Origin: a virus
Length of the DNA stretch: 25,682 nucleotides
Reading direction: 5' to 3' (one strand)
Virus record (IMG/VR): IMGVR_UViG_3300022562_000146
Coordinates: 1 to 25,682 of that record
The translations under genes were made by a program, and so were the position numbers. Positions 1 to 7,065 of this stretch are shown here, piece after piece; position 1 is the first letter of the stretch; each line of letters starts with the position of its first letter. The notes under the pieces were generated by a model, which made no database searches, was not told the DNA's origin, and saw only the letters and a list, made by a program, of their open reading frames with translations.

Positions 1-18
1 CCTCAATTTTCAGAAACC

Positions 19-36
19 GTTACAATTTAACCATCA
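19..36 (+). promoter_or_regulatory. AT-rich intergenic motif, copy 1
   Basis: This 18-nt stretch matches 10538-10555 at 15 of 18 ungapped positions, with the last 11 bases (TTTAACCATCA) identical. Both copies lie in AT-rich spaces just upstream of a gene start. A promoter, operator or RNA element is possible. I see no convincing sigma-70 pair of -35 and -10 boxes, so the function is inference. Confidence 0.35.
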
Positions 37-53
37 CAAATTAGGATTTTCCC

Positions 54-1361
54 ATGACCATGTGGCCTGCCGACAAGGTAGAACGTCGCCCGATCTCCTC
101 CCTGATCCCTTCCGCGACGAATGCCCGAACGCATACCGACGAACAAGTGGCGCAGATTGCTGCGTCGATGCGCGAGTGGGGATGGACGATGCCAATCCTG
201 GTCGACGAGGAAAACGGGATTATTGCCGGTCACGGTAGAGTACTCGCGGCACGCAAGCTCGGCATCGACGATGTGCCGGTGATGATCGCTGCCGGATGGA
301 CCGAAGCGCAGAAACGTGCGTATATGCTGGCCGACAATCAGCTGGCACTGAACGCCGGGTGGAACGACGAACTTCTGCGGCTCGAACTAAAACAGTTGCA
401 GGAGTGGGATTTCGATCTGAACCTGATCGGGTTCGGGGATCTCGGTGCGCTGATGGCCGAGCGGACGCATGGACTGACCGACCCGGACGATGCACCGCTA
501 GCACCGGTCGAACCGGTATCTCGCGATGGTGATATCTGGATCCTCGGGAATCATCGTATCGCCTGCGGGGACTCGACCCGGGCCGACGTCGTCGAGCGCC
601 TGCTCGGGACGGTTCGACCGCACCTCATGGTGACCGACCCTCCGTATGGGGTCGAGTACGATCCTGCATGGAGGCAGCGTGCCGGCGTTGGGTCTGCTGG
701 TGCGGCGACCGGAGTCGTGCTGAACGACGACCGGGCCGACTGGCGCGAGGCGTGGGCACTGTTCCCGGGATCGGTCGCGTATGTATGGCATGGCGGTCTG
801 CACGCAGGGGTCGTGGCGGATAGTCTGATGGCGTGCAAGTTTAAGATTCGGGCGCAGATTGTCTGGGTCAAAACGCGACCGGCACTGTCGCGTGGTCACT
901 ACCATTGGCAGCATGAACCGGTGCTATACGGTGTTCGAGACGGCGAGGATGATCAGTGGCGATTCGTTCCAGAGCACGAAGTTGCGTCCTATTCGGTGAA
1001 AGACGGAGCGACTGCATCCTGGCATGGTGGTCGCAAGCAGTCGACCGTTTGGTTTATCGAGCATCTGAAATCCGACACCGGTCACGGCACACAGAAACCG
1101 GTTGAATGCATGAAGCGACCAATGGAAAACAACAGCAGTCCCGGGCAGGCAGTGTACGAACCGTTTTCGGGTTCCGGTACGACGATCATCGCTGGCGAAA
1201 TGACCGGGCGACACGTTTATGCGATCGAATTGAATCCGGCATATGTCGACGTTGCAGTCGAACGCTGGCAGGCGTTCACCGGCAAACCGGCAATCCTCGA
1301 GGCATCTGGTAGATCGTTCGAGGACGAAAAGCAGGAGCGGAATGGCGAAGCGCGGACCTAA
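54..1361 (+). CDS. ParB-like N-terminal domain fused to DNA methyltransferase (N6-adenine/N4-cytosine type)
   Basis: Predicted 435-aa bifunctional protein. Residues about 10-95 match the ParB/Srx-like nuclease fold, with the GHGRVLAARKLG signature at 59-70. The C-terminal half is an S-adenosylmethionine-dependent DNA methyltransferase with the catalytic DPPY at 195-198 and the AdoMet-binding FSGSGTT at 371-377. Motif IV precedes motif I, which is the beta-class order, and GTQKPVE lies between them. This architecture is common in phages and prophages, often beside terminase genes. It probably methylates phage DNA at a short site; the target cannot be read from sequence. The start is ATG at 54, or the in-frame ATG at 60, with a short AGGA about 8 nt upstream. 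The 3' end overlaps the next gene by 20 nt. No restriction endonuclease is visible beside it, so it looks like an orphan methylase for protection or packaging control. Confidence 0.92.
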   Translation: MTMWPADKVERRPISSLIPSATNARTHTDEQVAQIAASMREWGWTMPILVDEENGIIAGHGRVLAARKLGIDDVPVMIAAGWTEAQKRAYMLADNQLALNAGWNDELLRLELKQLQEWDFDLNLIGFGDLGALMAERTHGLTDPDDAPLAPVEPVSRDGDIWILGNHRIACGDSTRADVVERLLGTVRPHLMVTDPPYGVEYDPAWRQRAGVGSAGAATGVVLNDDRADWREAWALFPGSVAYVWHGGLHAGVVADSLMACKFKIRAQIVWVKTRPALSRGHYHWQHEPVLYGVRDGEDDQWRFVPEHEVASYSVKDGATASWHGGRKQSTVWFIEHLKSDTGHGTQKPVECMKRPMENNSSPGQAVYEPFSGSGTTIIAGEMTGRHVYAIELNPAYVDVAVERWQAFTGKPAILEASGRSFEDEKQERNGEART

Positions 1362-1776
1362 GTCGAAGGCCGACCTCGAGGCCGGCAATGTTATCGTCGG
1401 GTCATTCGGGAAGCGCCCCGACCCGCCTGACGAACTGAATCCTCGGCAGCAGGAAATATGGCGCGAGACTGTCGCGAGCGAGGCATCGGATTTTTTCTCG
1501 ACTGCGGCGCTGCGGTCGCTGCTCGCGAACTACTGCCGGCACACCGAAGCAGCCGAGGGGATTTCTAGTGTCATTAACGAGTTCAAACCCGAATGGTTGA
1601 AAAACAGCGACGGATCGAAGCGTTATCACTTGCTGATCAAAATGCGCGAGATCGAGGTCCGGGCATCTCTGTCCTGCGCGACGAAACTGCGACTGACAAA
1701 CCAGTCGCGGTATACCCCGCAGGCGGCGAGTACTGCAGCGCGTAATGCACCGAAGGCGAAACCGTGGGAAATGTAA
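1342..1776 (+). CDS. terS: Terminase small subunit (P27 family)
   Basis: 144-aa protein that would recognise phage DNA and recruit the large terminase subunit. I place the start at ATG 1342, preceded by GCAGGAGCGG. The frame is open further upstream, but that part lies inside the methyltransferase gene. The N-terminus (MAKRGPKSK) and the following RPDPPDELN and QQEIWRE segments are typical of P27-type small terminases, which open with a basic tail and a helix-turn-helix-like region. The C-terminus, rich in Ala, Lys and Pro, also fits. It overlaps the methyltransferase by 20 nt and the large terminase by 13 nt, giving a tightly coupled packaging block. P27-type subunits are usual in HK97-like cos phages; the cos site was not identified here. 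Confidence 0.88.
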   Translation: MAKRGPKSKADLEAGNVIVGSFGKRPDPPDELNPRQQEIWRETVASEASDFFSTAALRSLLANYCRHTEAAEGISSVINEFKPEWLKNSDGSKRYHLLIKMREIEVRASLSCATKLRLTNQSRYTPQAASTAARNAPKAKPWEM

Positions 1777-3329
1777 AGGGGAGAAAACCTACCCCAAAGC
1801 GGAAACCGACCACCCGGAAAAAGACGATTTCACCCGGCCAGCGGGTGATCAACTGGATCGAGACGCTCTGCCGGGTGCCCGAGGGCAAACTCGTCGGGCA
1901 ACCGATCAAACTCCGTCGGTGGCAGCGGAGAATGATCCGCAAGATTTATGACGACCCGACCCGTCGGGCGCTCATTTCGTTTGGCCGGAAGAACGGCAAG
2001 ACGGCATTCGCGGCGATGCTCTGTCTGGTTCACCTGGTCGGGCCGATGGCGCAGCCGAACTCGCAGCTGGTGAGCGCGGCACAGTCCCGAGATCAGGCGG
2101 CAGTGTTGTTCGCGCTTGCCGCGAAGATCGTCCGGTTGTCTCCGGATCTAAACTCGGTTGTCGTGATCCGCGACACCGCCAAGCAATTATTCTGCCCTGA
2201 ACTCGGCACCCTGTACCGGGCGTTGTCTGCTGACGTATCGACGAACTTCGGCCTGTCGCCAGTGTTCGTCATTCACGACGAGCTCGGTCAAGTGCGCGGC
2301 CCGAGGTCGGAACTGTACGAGGCGCTCGAAACCGCATCGGGGGCGCATGAAAATCCGCTGTCGATTGTGATATCGACACAGGCACCGAACGACGCGGATC
2401 TGCTGTCGGTGCTGATCGACGACGCAAAGCAGAGCATCGACCCGCGCACGAAGCTGTTTCTCTGGACCGCTGACCCGGACCTCGACCCGTTCAGCAAGAA
2501 GGCGCAGCAGCAGGCGAACCCGGCGCTCGGGGATTTCCTGAACGAGCGGGAAGTCAAAGAAATGGCCGAGGCAGCGCGACGGATGCCGAGCCGGGAAAAC
2601 TCGTATCGGAACCTGGTGCTGAATCAGCGCGTGACCTCGCACTCGCCGTTCATTGCCCGGTCGATCTGGGAGGCCTGCGCCGGGGCGATCGATGAATCGG
2701 CATTTCTGTCCTCGTTCGTCGTGTTCGGACTCGACCTGTCGGCGCGAAACGACCTGACGGCACTTGCCTATGTCGCGGAGTCCGAGGATGGCGTGCTGAA
2801 TCTGAAAGTGGACTTTTTCGCGCCCGAACAGGGAGTGCATGAGCGTGCATTGCGCGACCGGGCACCGTATGATTTATGGGCCGAGCAGGGGTTCATTACG
2901 CTCACCCCGGGCGCGTCGGTCACGTATGATTTTGTTCTGCAGCGACTGCTCGAGGTGATGGCAGATGCACCGGAGTCCGAGATTGCGTATGATCGATGGC
3001 GAATTGATCAGTTGAAGTACGAGGCCGAACGGATGGGCGCAACGGACTTGCCTCTGGTAGACTTTGGTCAGGGGTTCAAGGATATGGCACCCGCTGTCGA
3101 TGCGTTCGAGGCCGCGCTGCTGAATCATCGGCTGCGGCATGGCAATAACCCGGTCCTGAATTGGTGCGTGGCGAATGCGGTGACGATGCGCGATCCGTCG
3201 GGGAATAGAAAACTAGACAAGAGCAAGGCGACCGGTCGCATCGACGGGCTGGTCGCCTCAGTCATGGCCGTTGCCCGATCCGCTGCGCGTGAGTCCACCG
3301 CAGCGTCGGTCGGCATGGCTGTTCTCTGA
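1764..3329 (+). CDS. terL: Terminase large subunit (ATPase/nuclease)
   Basis: 521-aa DNA-packaging motor that pumps phage DNA into the prohead through the portal and cuts the concatemer. The ATPase half shows Walker A GRKNGKT at 74-80, Walker B with the DE pair at 172-173 (VFVIHDE), and the STQAP coupling motif at 204-208. The C-terminal RNase-H-like nuclease begins at VVFGLDLSARNDLTAL, with Asp324 a likely metal ligand. Length and motif spacing match the Terminase_1 family of HK97-like siphophages. The start is a GTG at 1764 inside the end of the small subunit gene, so translation is probably coupled. The first 25 residues are very basic (KGRKPTPKRKPTTRKK), suggesting a DNA- or portal-contacting tail. 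No inactivating change is seen. Confidence 0.95.
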   Translation: MGNVKGRKPTPKRKPTTRKKTISPGQRVINWIETLCRVPEGKLVGQPIKLRRWQRRMIRKIYDDPTRRALISFGRKNGKTAFAAMLCLVHLVGPMAQPNSQLVSAAQSRDQAAVLFALAAKIVRLSPDLNSVVVIRDTAKQLFCPELGTLYRALSADVSTNFGLSPVFVIHDELGQVRGPRSELYEALETASGAHENPLSIVISTQAPNDADLLSVLIDDAKQSIDPRTKLFLWTADPDLDPFSKKAQQQANPALGDFLNEREVKEMAEAARRMPSRENSYRNLVLNQRVTSHSPFIARSIWEACAGAIDESAFLSSFVVFGLDLSARNDLTALAYVAESEDGVLNLKVDFFAPEQGVHERALRDRAPYDLWAEQGFITLTPGASVTYDFVLQRLLEVMADAPESEIAYDRWRIDQLKYEAERMGATDLPLVDFGQGFKDMAPAVDAFEAALLNHRLRHGNNPVLNWCVANAVTMRDPSGNRKLDKSKATGRIDGLVASVMAVARSAARESTAASVGMAVL

Positions 3330-3340
3330 TAGGAGGCACC

Positions 3341-4594
3341 GTGGCGTTTCGCTGGCCTTGGCAAAAGAAACAGAACATCACGCAGATCCTCAAAACACTC
3401 GGGATCGAGTTTCAGTCAAAAAGCGGCGCATCGGTCACGCTCGAAAGCGCGATCAAGGTCACGACCGTACTCGCCTGCGCCCGGGTGATTGCGGAAGGCA
3501 TCGCGCAGATCCCGCTCAAACTGTACCGCGAACGACCGGGCGGCGGTCGCGAACCGATGCCAGACCATCCGGTTTACCGTGTACTGGCGCGTCGACCGAA
3601 CGAGTGGCAGACGGCATACGAGTTCCGCGAAATGATGGGGATCCATCTGGCGCTATGCGGAAACTTCTACGCATTCATCAATTCGCCCGATGGACGGATC
3701 ACCGAGTTGTTGCCGTTCGAGCCGGGTGCGGTCACGGTCAAGCGCGACGGGTGGAACATTCTCTACAAGGTCAGGATGCCAAGTGGCGAGCAACAGGACA
3801 TACCGGCATCGCAAATGTGGCACGTTCGGGGCGCGACGATTGGCGGCGTGGTCGGCCTCGACTTCGTGCAGATGGCACGCGAGGCGATTGGTCTGGCAAT
3901 GTCGGTCGAGGAGCATGGTTCGCGTATGTTCGCCAACGGTGCGCGGCCTGGCGGGATCCTCACGACTGCCGGCATACTGAAAAAAGATCAGGTCAATGAG
4001 TTGCGCGAGTCGTGGGAGCAGATGCAGGGCGGGTCTGCGAATGCCTACAGGACTGCGATCCTATGGGGCGGTCTGGATTTTAAGGCGATGGCGATGCCGA
4101 ACGATCAGGCGCAGATGCTCGAGTTGCGTAAATTTCAGGTCGAGGAAATCTGCCGCGCATACCGGGTGATGCCGATCATGGTCGGGTACTCGGACAAGAC
4201 CGCGACCTATGCGAGCGCCGAGCAGATGTTTTTGTCCCATGTAGTGCATACGATGGGACCGTGGTATTCTCGAATCGAGCAATCAGGCGAGCGCAATCTG
4301 CTCACCGAGAAGGACCGAGACGGAGGGCTGTACCTAAAGTTCAATGTTTCGGCGCTGTTGCGCGGGGCGCACGCGGATCGCGCTAACTATTTCAAGGCGG
4401 CGCTCGGGTCTGGCGGGTCGCCCCCTTGGATGACGCAGGATGAAGTGAGAGAATTAGAAGAACTTAACCCGTTCGGTGGCGAGGCGAGTCGTCTACCGAG
4501 ACCGATGCAGTCAGCGCCAACTGGCGCATCGGTTGATTCAGGAGGCGACTCGAATGCACCAACAGCACGCTCTGGTAAGTCTGCGGGAACTTAA
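3341..4594 (+). CDS. Portal protein (HK97 family)
   Basis: 417-aa portal protein; twelve copies form the ring at one capsid vertex through which DNA passes and to which the neck attaches. It resembles HK97-type portals over most of its length: the opening TLESAIKVTTVLACARVIAEGIAQ-type helix region, a PNEWQTAYEFRE segment, the ANGARPGGIL stretch, and IC-AYRV-P-M-GYSD near residue 270-290. The C-terminal tail after about residue 380 is low complexity, as is usual. The start is GTG 3341 with a strong AGGAGG 5 nt upstream, so initiation should be efficient. Its last 41 nt overlap the protease start. It sits directly between the large terminase and the protease, the canonical order. Confidence 0.95.
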   Translation: MAFRWPWQKKQNITQILKTLGIEFQSKSGASVTLESAIKVTTVLACARVIAEGIAQIPLKLYRERPGGGREPMPDHPVYRVLARRPNEWQTAYEFREMMGIHLALCGNFYAFINSPDGRITELLPFEPGAVTVKRDGWNILYKVRMPSGEQQDIPASQMWHVRGATIGGVVGLDFVQMAREAIGLAMSVEEHGSRMFANGARPGGILTTAGILKKDQVNELRESWEQMQGGSANAYRTAILWGGLDFKAMAMPNDQAQMLELRKFQVEEICRAYRVMPIMVGYSDKTATYASAEQMFLSHVVHTMGPWYSRIEQSGERNLLTEKDRDGGLYLKFNVSALLRGAHADRANYFKAALGSGGSPPWMTQDEVRELEELNPFGGEASRLPRPMQSAPTGASVDSGGDSNAPTARSGKSAGT

Positions 4595-5252
4595 ACTCGA
4601 ACCCGACGGCGACGGCATGACGTTCGCCGGTTACGGTGCCGTATTCGGCAACGTCGATGCGTATGGTGATGTGATCGAGGCCGGCGCGTTCGCCGCGTAC
4701 CTGTCCGATGTGAAATCCGGAAAACAGCAATGGCCGGCGATGCTGTCGCAGCATGGCGGGTGGGGCATGAATGCGGATGATATGACCCCGGTCGGCATCT
4801 GGATTGATCTGGCCGAGGACGGCACCGGACTCAAGGTGAGCGGCAAGCTGGCCGACACCCCGCGAGGCACCGAACTGTACCGGCTGATGAAGATGGACCC
4901 GCGTCCTGCGATCGATGGCCTGTCGATTGGTTACATCGCGAAGGAGTGGGAACCCCGCAGCAAGCCAGAGGATCCGCGTCGCCGTTTGAAGCGGATCGAC
5001 CTGGTTGAAATTTCGCCCGTCACGTTTCCCGCGAACCGGCTCGCCCGGGTCGCCAGCGTGAAGGGCATCGAGGATCTGTCGCGCCTTTCCGAAATCGAGG
5101 ATCTCCTGCGTGATGTTGGCGGGTTCTCAAACCGAGAGGCAAAGGCGCTCATTGCCCGGATCAAATCGCTCGGCGTGCCCCGTGACGAGGCATCGAAGGC
5201 TGATCTGATCGGGTTGATCAACCAAAACATCGCAATCGCGAGAGGAGTGTAA
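4554..5252 (+). CDS. Prohead (head maturation) protease, HK97/S78 family
   Basis: 232-aa serine protease that removes the scaffold domain of the capsid protein during head maturation. I choose ATG 4554 because CAGGAGG lies just upstream. The reading frame extends further 5', but only inside the portal gene. Family features are the N-terminal FAGYGAVFGNVDAYGD, the likely catalytic His67 in LSQHG, Ser124 in DGLSIGY, and the RIDLVEISPVTFPAN segment with conserved Glu152. Residues 170-232 form an extra helical tail (SEIEDLLRDVGGFSNREAKAL), also seen in relatives. Such proteases are packaged inside the prohead and digest themselves. The gene lies 2 nt upstream of its substrate, the major capsid gene. 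Confidence 0.94.
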   Translation: MHQQHALVSLRELKLEPDGDGMTFAGYGAVFGNVDAYGDVIEAGAFAAYLSDVKSGKQQWPAMLSQHGGWGMNADDMTPVGIWIDLAEDGTGLKVSGKLADTPRGTELYRLMKMDPRPAIDGLSIGYIAKEWEPRSKPEDPRRRLKRIDLVEISPVTFPANRLARVASVKGIEDLSRLSEIEDLLRDVGGFSNREAKALIARIKSLGVPRDEASKADLIGLINQNIAIARGV

Positions 5253-5254
5253 CG

Positions 5255-6463
5255 ATGGAAGAACTCAAGAAACTGCTCGAGGAGCAGGGTCGCGCCCTTG
5301 CCGAGTTCCGCAAGACGAACGACGAGCGGCTGGCCGCGCTGGAAAGCAAGGGGTATGCCCCTGCCGATCTGACCGAGAAGGTCGCGAAACTGAACGACGA
5401 ACTGTCGGCAATCGGTCGCAAGATCGACGAGGTGCAGACCAAGGCCAATCGTCCTGCCGGCGCGGGGGTCGCCATGACCGCCGACCAGCAGGAACACAAG
5501 CAGGCGTTCGGTCGCTGGCTGCGGAAGGGTGACGAGGGAGGCCTCGCGGAGATTCAGCGCAAGGCCATGAACTCCGGTACCGACCCGCAGGGCGGGTACC
5601 TGATCCTGCCCGAAATGGACATGGCGATTGATCGCGTGGTGCCGACGATCTCGGCGCTCTATCGGATCTCGCGTCAGGTCACCATCGGCACGCAGAAATG
5701 GCAGAAGGTCGTCAAGAAAACCGGCATGGCGATGACCCGTGTCGGCATCGGCGGCACTGCTGGCGAAACGACCGAACCGACCTATGCTCGCATCGAGATC
5801 GAGGCCTACACCGCCGAGGTCGAACCGTGGGTGTATAACGAGACGCTCGAGGATTCGTTCGTGGACCTCGAGGCCGATCTCGCGATGGAGGCCGGTATCG
5901 CCTTCGCCGAGGGTGCCGGGTCGGAGTACTGCACCGGAAACGGCGTGAACAAGGCACGCGGCATCACGGCTTACAACAACGTCGCGAACGCCTCGTATTC
6001 GTGGGGCAACGTCGGATACATCGCCTCGGGCAAATCGGCGGCATTCGCCTCCGTCGCCCCTGCCGATGCCATCGTGAATCTGCAGCACGCGCTCAAGCAG
6101 CAGTATCGCCCGGGCGCGGTGTTCGTAATGAGCGATGCGACGCTCGCCCTGGTTCGCCAGATCAAGGATGCCAGCAACGCCTACTACCTCTGGAACCCGG
6201 ATGCCGCTGCCGGCTTCGGTGGTCGCCTGCTCGGTTCGCCCGTCGAGGTCGACGACAATATGCCGACTATCGCGGCCAACTCGTACAGCATCGCCTACGG
6301 CAATTTCCAGCGTGGCTATGCGGTCGTGAATCGTGCCGGTACCACGGTGATCCGCGATCCGTACACGGCCAAGGGAACCACGAAGTTCAATTTCCGTCGC
6401 CGGTTCGGTGGCGGGATTTACAACTTCGAGGCGATCAAGCTGATGAAGTTCGCGACCTCGTAA
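5255..6463 (+). CDS. Major capsid protein (HK97 fold)
   Basis: 402-aa shell protein. Residues 1 to about 65 are a charged coiled coil (MEELKKLLEEQGRALAEF onward), the delta-type scaffold expected in HK97-like capsids that lack a separate scaffold gene. A Gly/Ala linker follows, and the core begins around SGTDPQGGYLILPE at 107-120. The protease probably cuts near residues 103-106, by analogy with relatives and not shown directly. Later typical segments are VEPWVYNETLEDS, the EGAGSEYCTGNGVNKARGI stretch, GGRLLGSPV at about 325 and RRRFGGGIYNFEAIKLMK at the end. The start follows GAGAGGAGT. A hairpin follows 19 nt after the stop, perhaps limiting read-through or protecting the 3' end of an abundant message. 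HK97-style cross-link residues cannot be assigned by eye. Confidence 0.96.
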   Translation: MEELKKLLEEQGRALAEFRKTNDERLAALESKGYAPADLTEKVAKLNDELSAIGRKIDEVQTKANRPAGAGVAMTADQQEHKQAFGRWLRKGDEGGLAEIQRKAMNSGTDPQGGYLILPEMDMAIDRVVPTISALYRISRQVTIGTQKWQKVVKKTGMAMTRVGIGGTAGETTEPTYARIEIEAYTAEVEPWVYNETLEDSFVDLEADLAMEAGIAFAEGAGSEYCTGNGVNKARGITAYNNVANASYSWGNVGYIASGKSAAFASVAPADAIVNLQHALKQQYRPGAVFVMSDATLALVRQIKDASNAYYLWNPDAAAGFGGRLLGSPVEVDDNMPTIAANSYSIAYGNFQRGYAVVNRAGTTVIRDPYTAKGTTKFNFRRRFGGGIYNFEAIKLMKFATS

Positions 6464-6481
6464 GTCGCTGACTTTGACGAT

Positions 6482-6505
6482 CATCCCGTCAGCGATGGCG
6501 GGATG
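6482..6505 (+). terminator. Hairpin after the capsid gene (weak terminator or mRNA-stabilising stem)
   Basis: CATCCCGTC at 6482-6490 pairs with GGCGGGATG at 6497-6505, giving a 9-bp stem with one G-T wobble and a 6-nt loop (AGCGAT). Only GTTT follows, so an efficient intrinsic terminator is doubtful. It sits between the capsid stop and the very strong ribosome binding site of the next gene, which suits partial termination or RNA processing. Confidence 0.5.
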
Positions 6506-6537
6506 GTTTCAACTGAAATATTGAAGGAGGTTCGACC

Positions 6538-6972
6538 ATGAATGATCTGCACAACAACTGCGACGCGCAGCGTGCGCTCGGCCCGGTGGCCTTGACGACC
6601 GTTGCCGGACTCGCAGGCAAGGTTCTCGACCGTCAGGGGTTCGGCGCTGTCGAGTTTATCCTGTCCTACGGTGCCGTCACCGCGACGAACGCCACCATCA
6701 CCCCGGTGGTCAAGGAAGGCGATGCGACGGGTTCCATGACCAGCGTCGCGGACGGTGACCTGATCGGCACCGAGGCTCTGGCCGCGTTGCCGGCGCAGGC
6801 GACCGCTCGTACCTCGGGCACCGGCAAGTTCGTCAGCACGCGAGTCGGCTACAAGGGCACCAAGCGGTACGTTTCCTGCGGCATCGCCTCGACGACCGTC
6901 ACGGCAGCGACCATCGTGTCGATTGCTGCGGTCATGCACGATCCGCAGATCGCGCCCGTCGCGAACCCGTAA
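6538..6972 (+). CDS. Small structural-type protein of unknown function (possible capsid decoration)
   Basis: 144-aa protein with no enzyme motif, no membrane segment and a composition rich in Ala, Thr, Val and Gly, typical of a beta-rich virion protein. Similar small proteins recur just downstream of capsid genes in many siphophages. The recognisable pattern is a DRQGFGAVEFILSYG strand region, then a TPVVKEGDATGS-type segment, and a VGYKGTKRYVSCGI strand near residues 102-115. It is preceded by AAGGAGGT, essentially a full match to the 16S rRNA anti-SD, so high-level synthesis is expected. Position and predicted abundance fit a decoration or spike protein on the shell, but this is inference. 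Alternatively it could be a minor head or neck component. Confidence 0.75.
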   Translation: MNDLHNNCDAQRALGPVALTTVAGLAGKVLDRQGFGAVEFILSYGAVTATNATITPVVKEGDATGSMTSVADGDLIGTEALAALPAQATARTSGTGKFVSTRVGYKGTKRYVSCGIASTTVTAATIVSIAAVMHDPQIAPVANP

Positions 6973-7065
6973 GGGTGAAGGAAAATCGGGCACGCTGCTC
7001 GTCCCAGTGTGTCGCCGGATCCGTAACCGGCACCCCTTCAATGATCTAGGACGAGGAGATCCAAA

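Noticed and set aside
4476-4553. Upstream extension of the protease reading frame
   Set aside because: It lies inside the portal gene; ATG 4554 has a strong ribosome site and gives the normal protease N-terminus.
4931-6484. 517-codon open frame on the minus strand opposite the protease and capsid genes
   Set aside because: It mirrors well-supported genes on the + strand; its long openness is a by-product of GC-rich codon use. The translation is Arg/Asp/His-rich with no recognisable motif.
6971-7038. Possible secondary structure in the 93-nt space before 7066 (GCCGG/CCGGC at 7014-7031 and AAGGGTG with CACCCCTT)
   Set aside because: Stems are short or need a bulge and are not followed by a T run; too weak to call a terminator or riboswitch.
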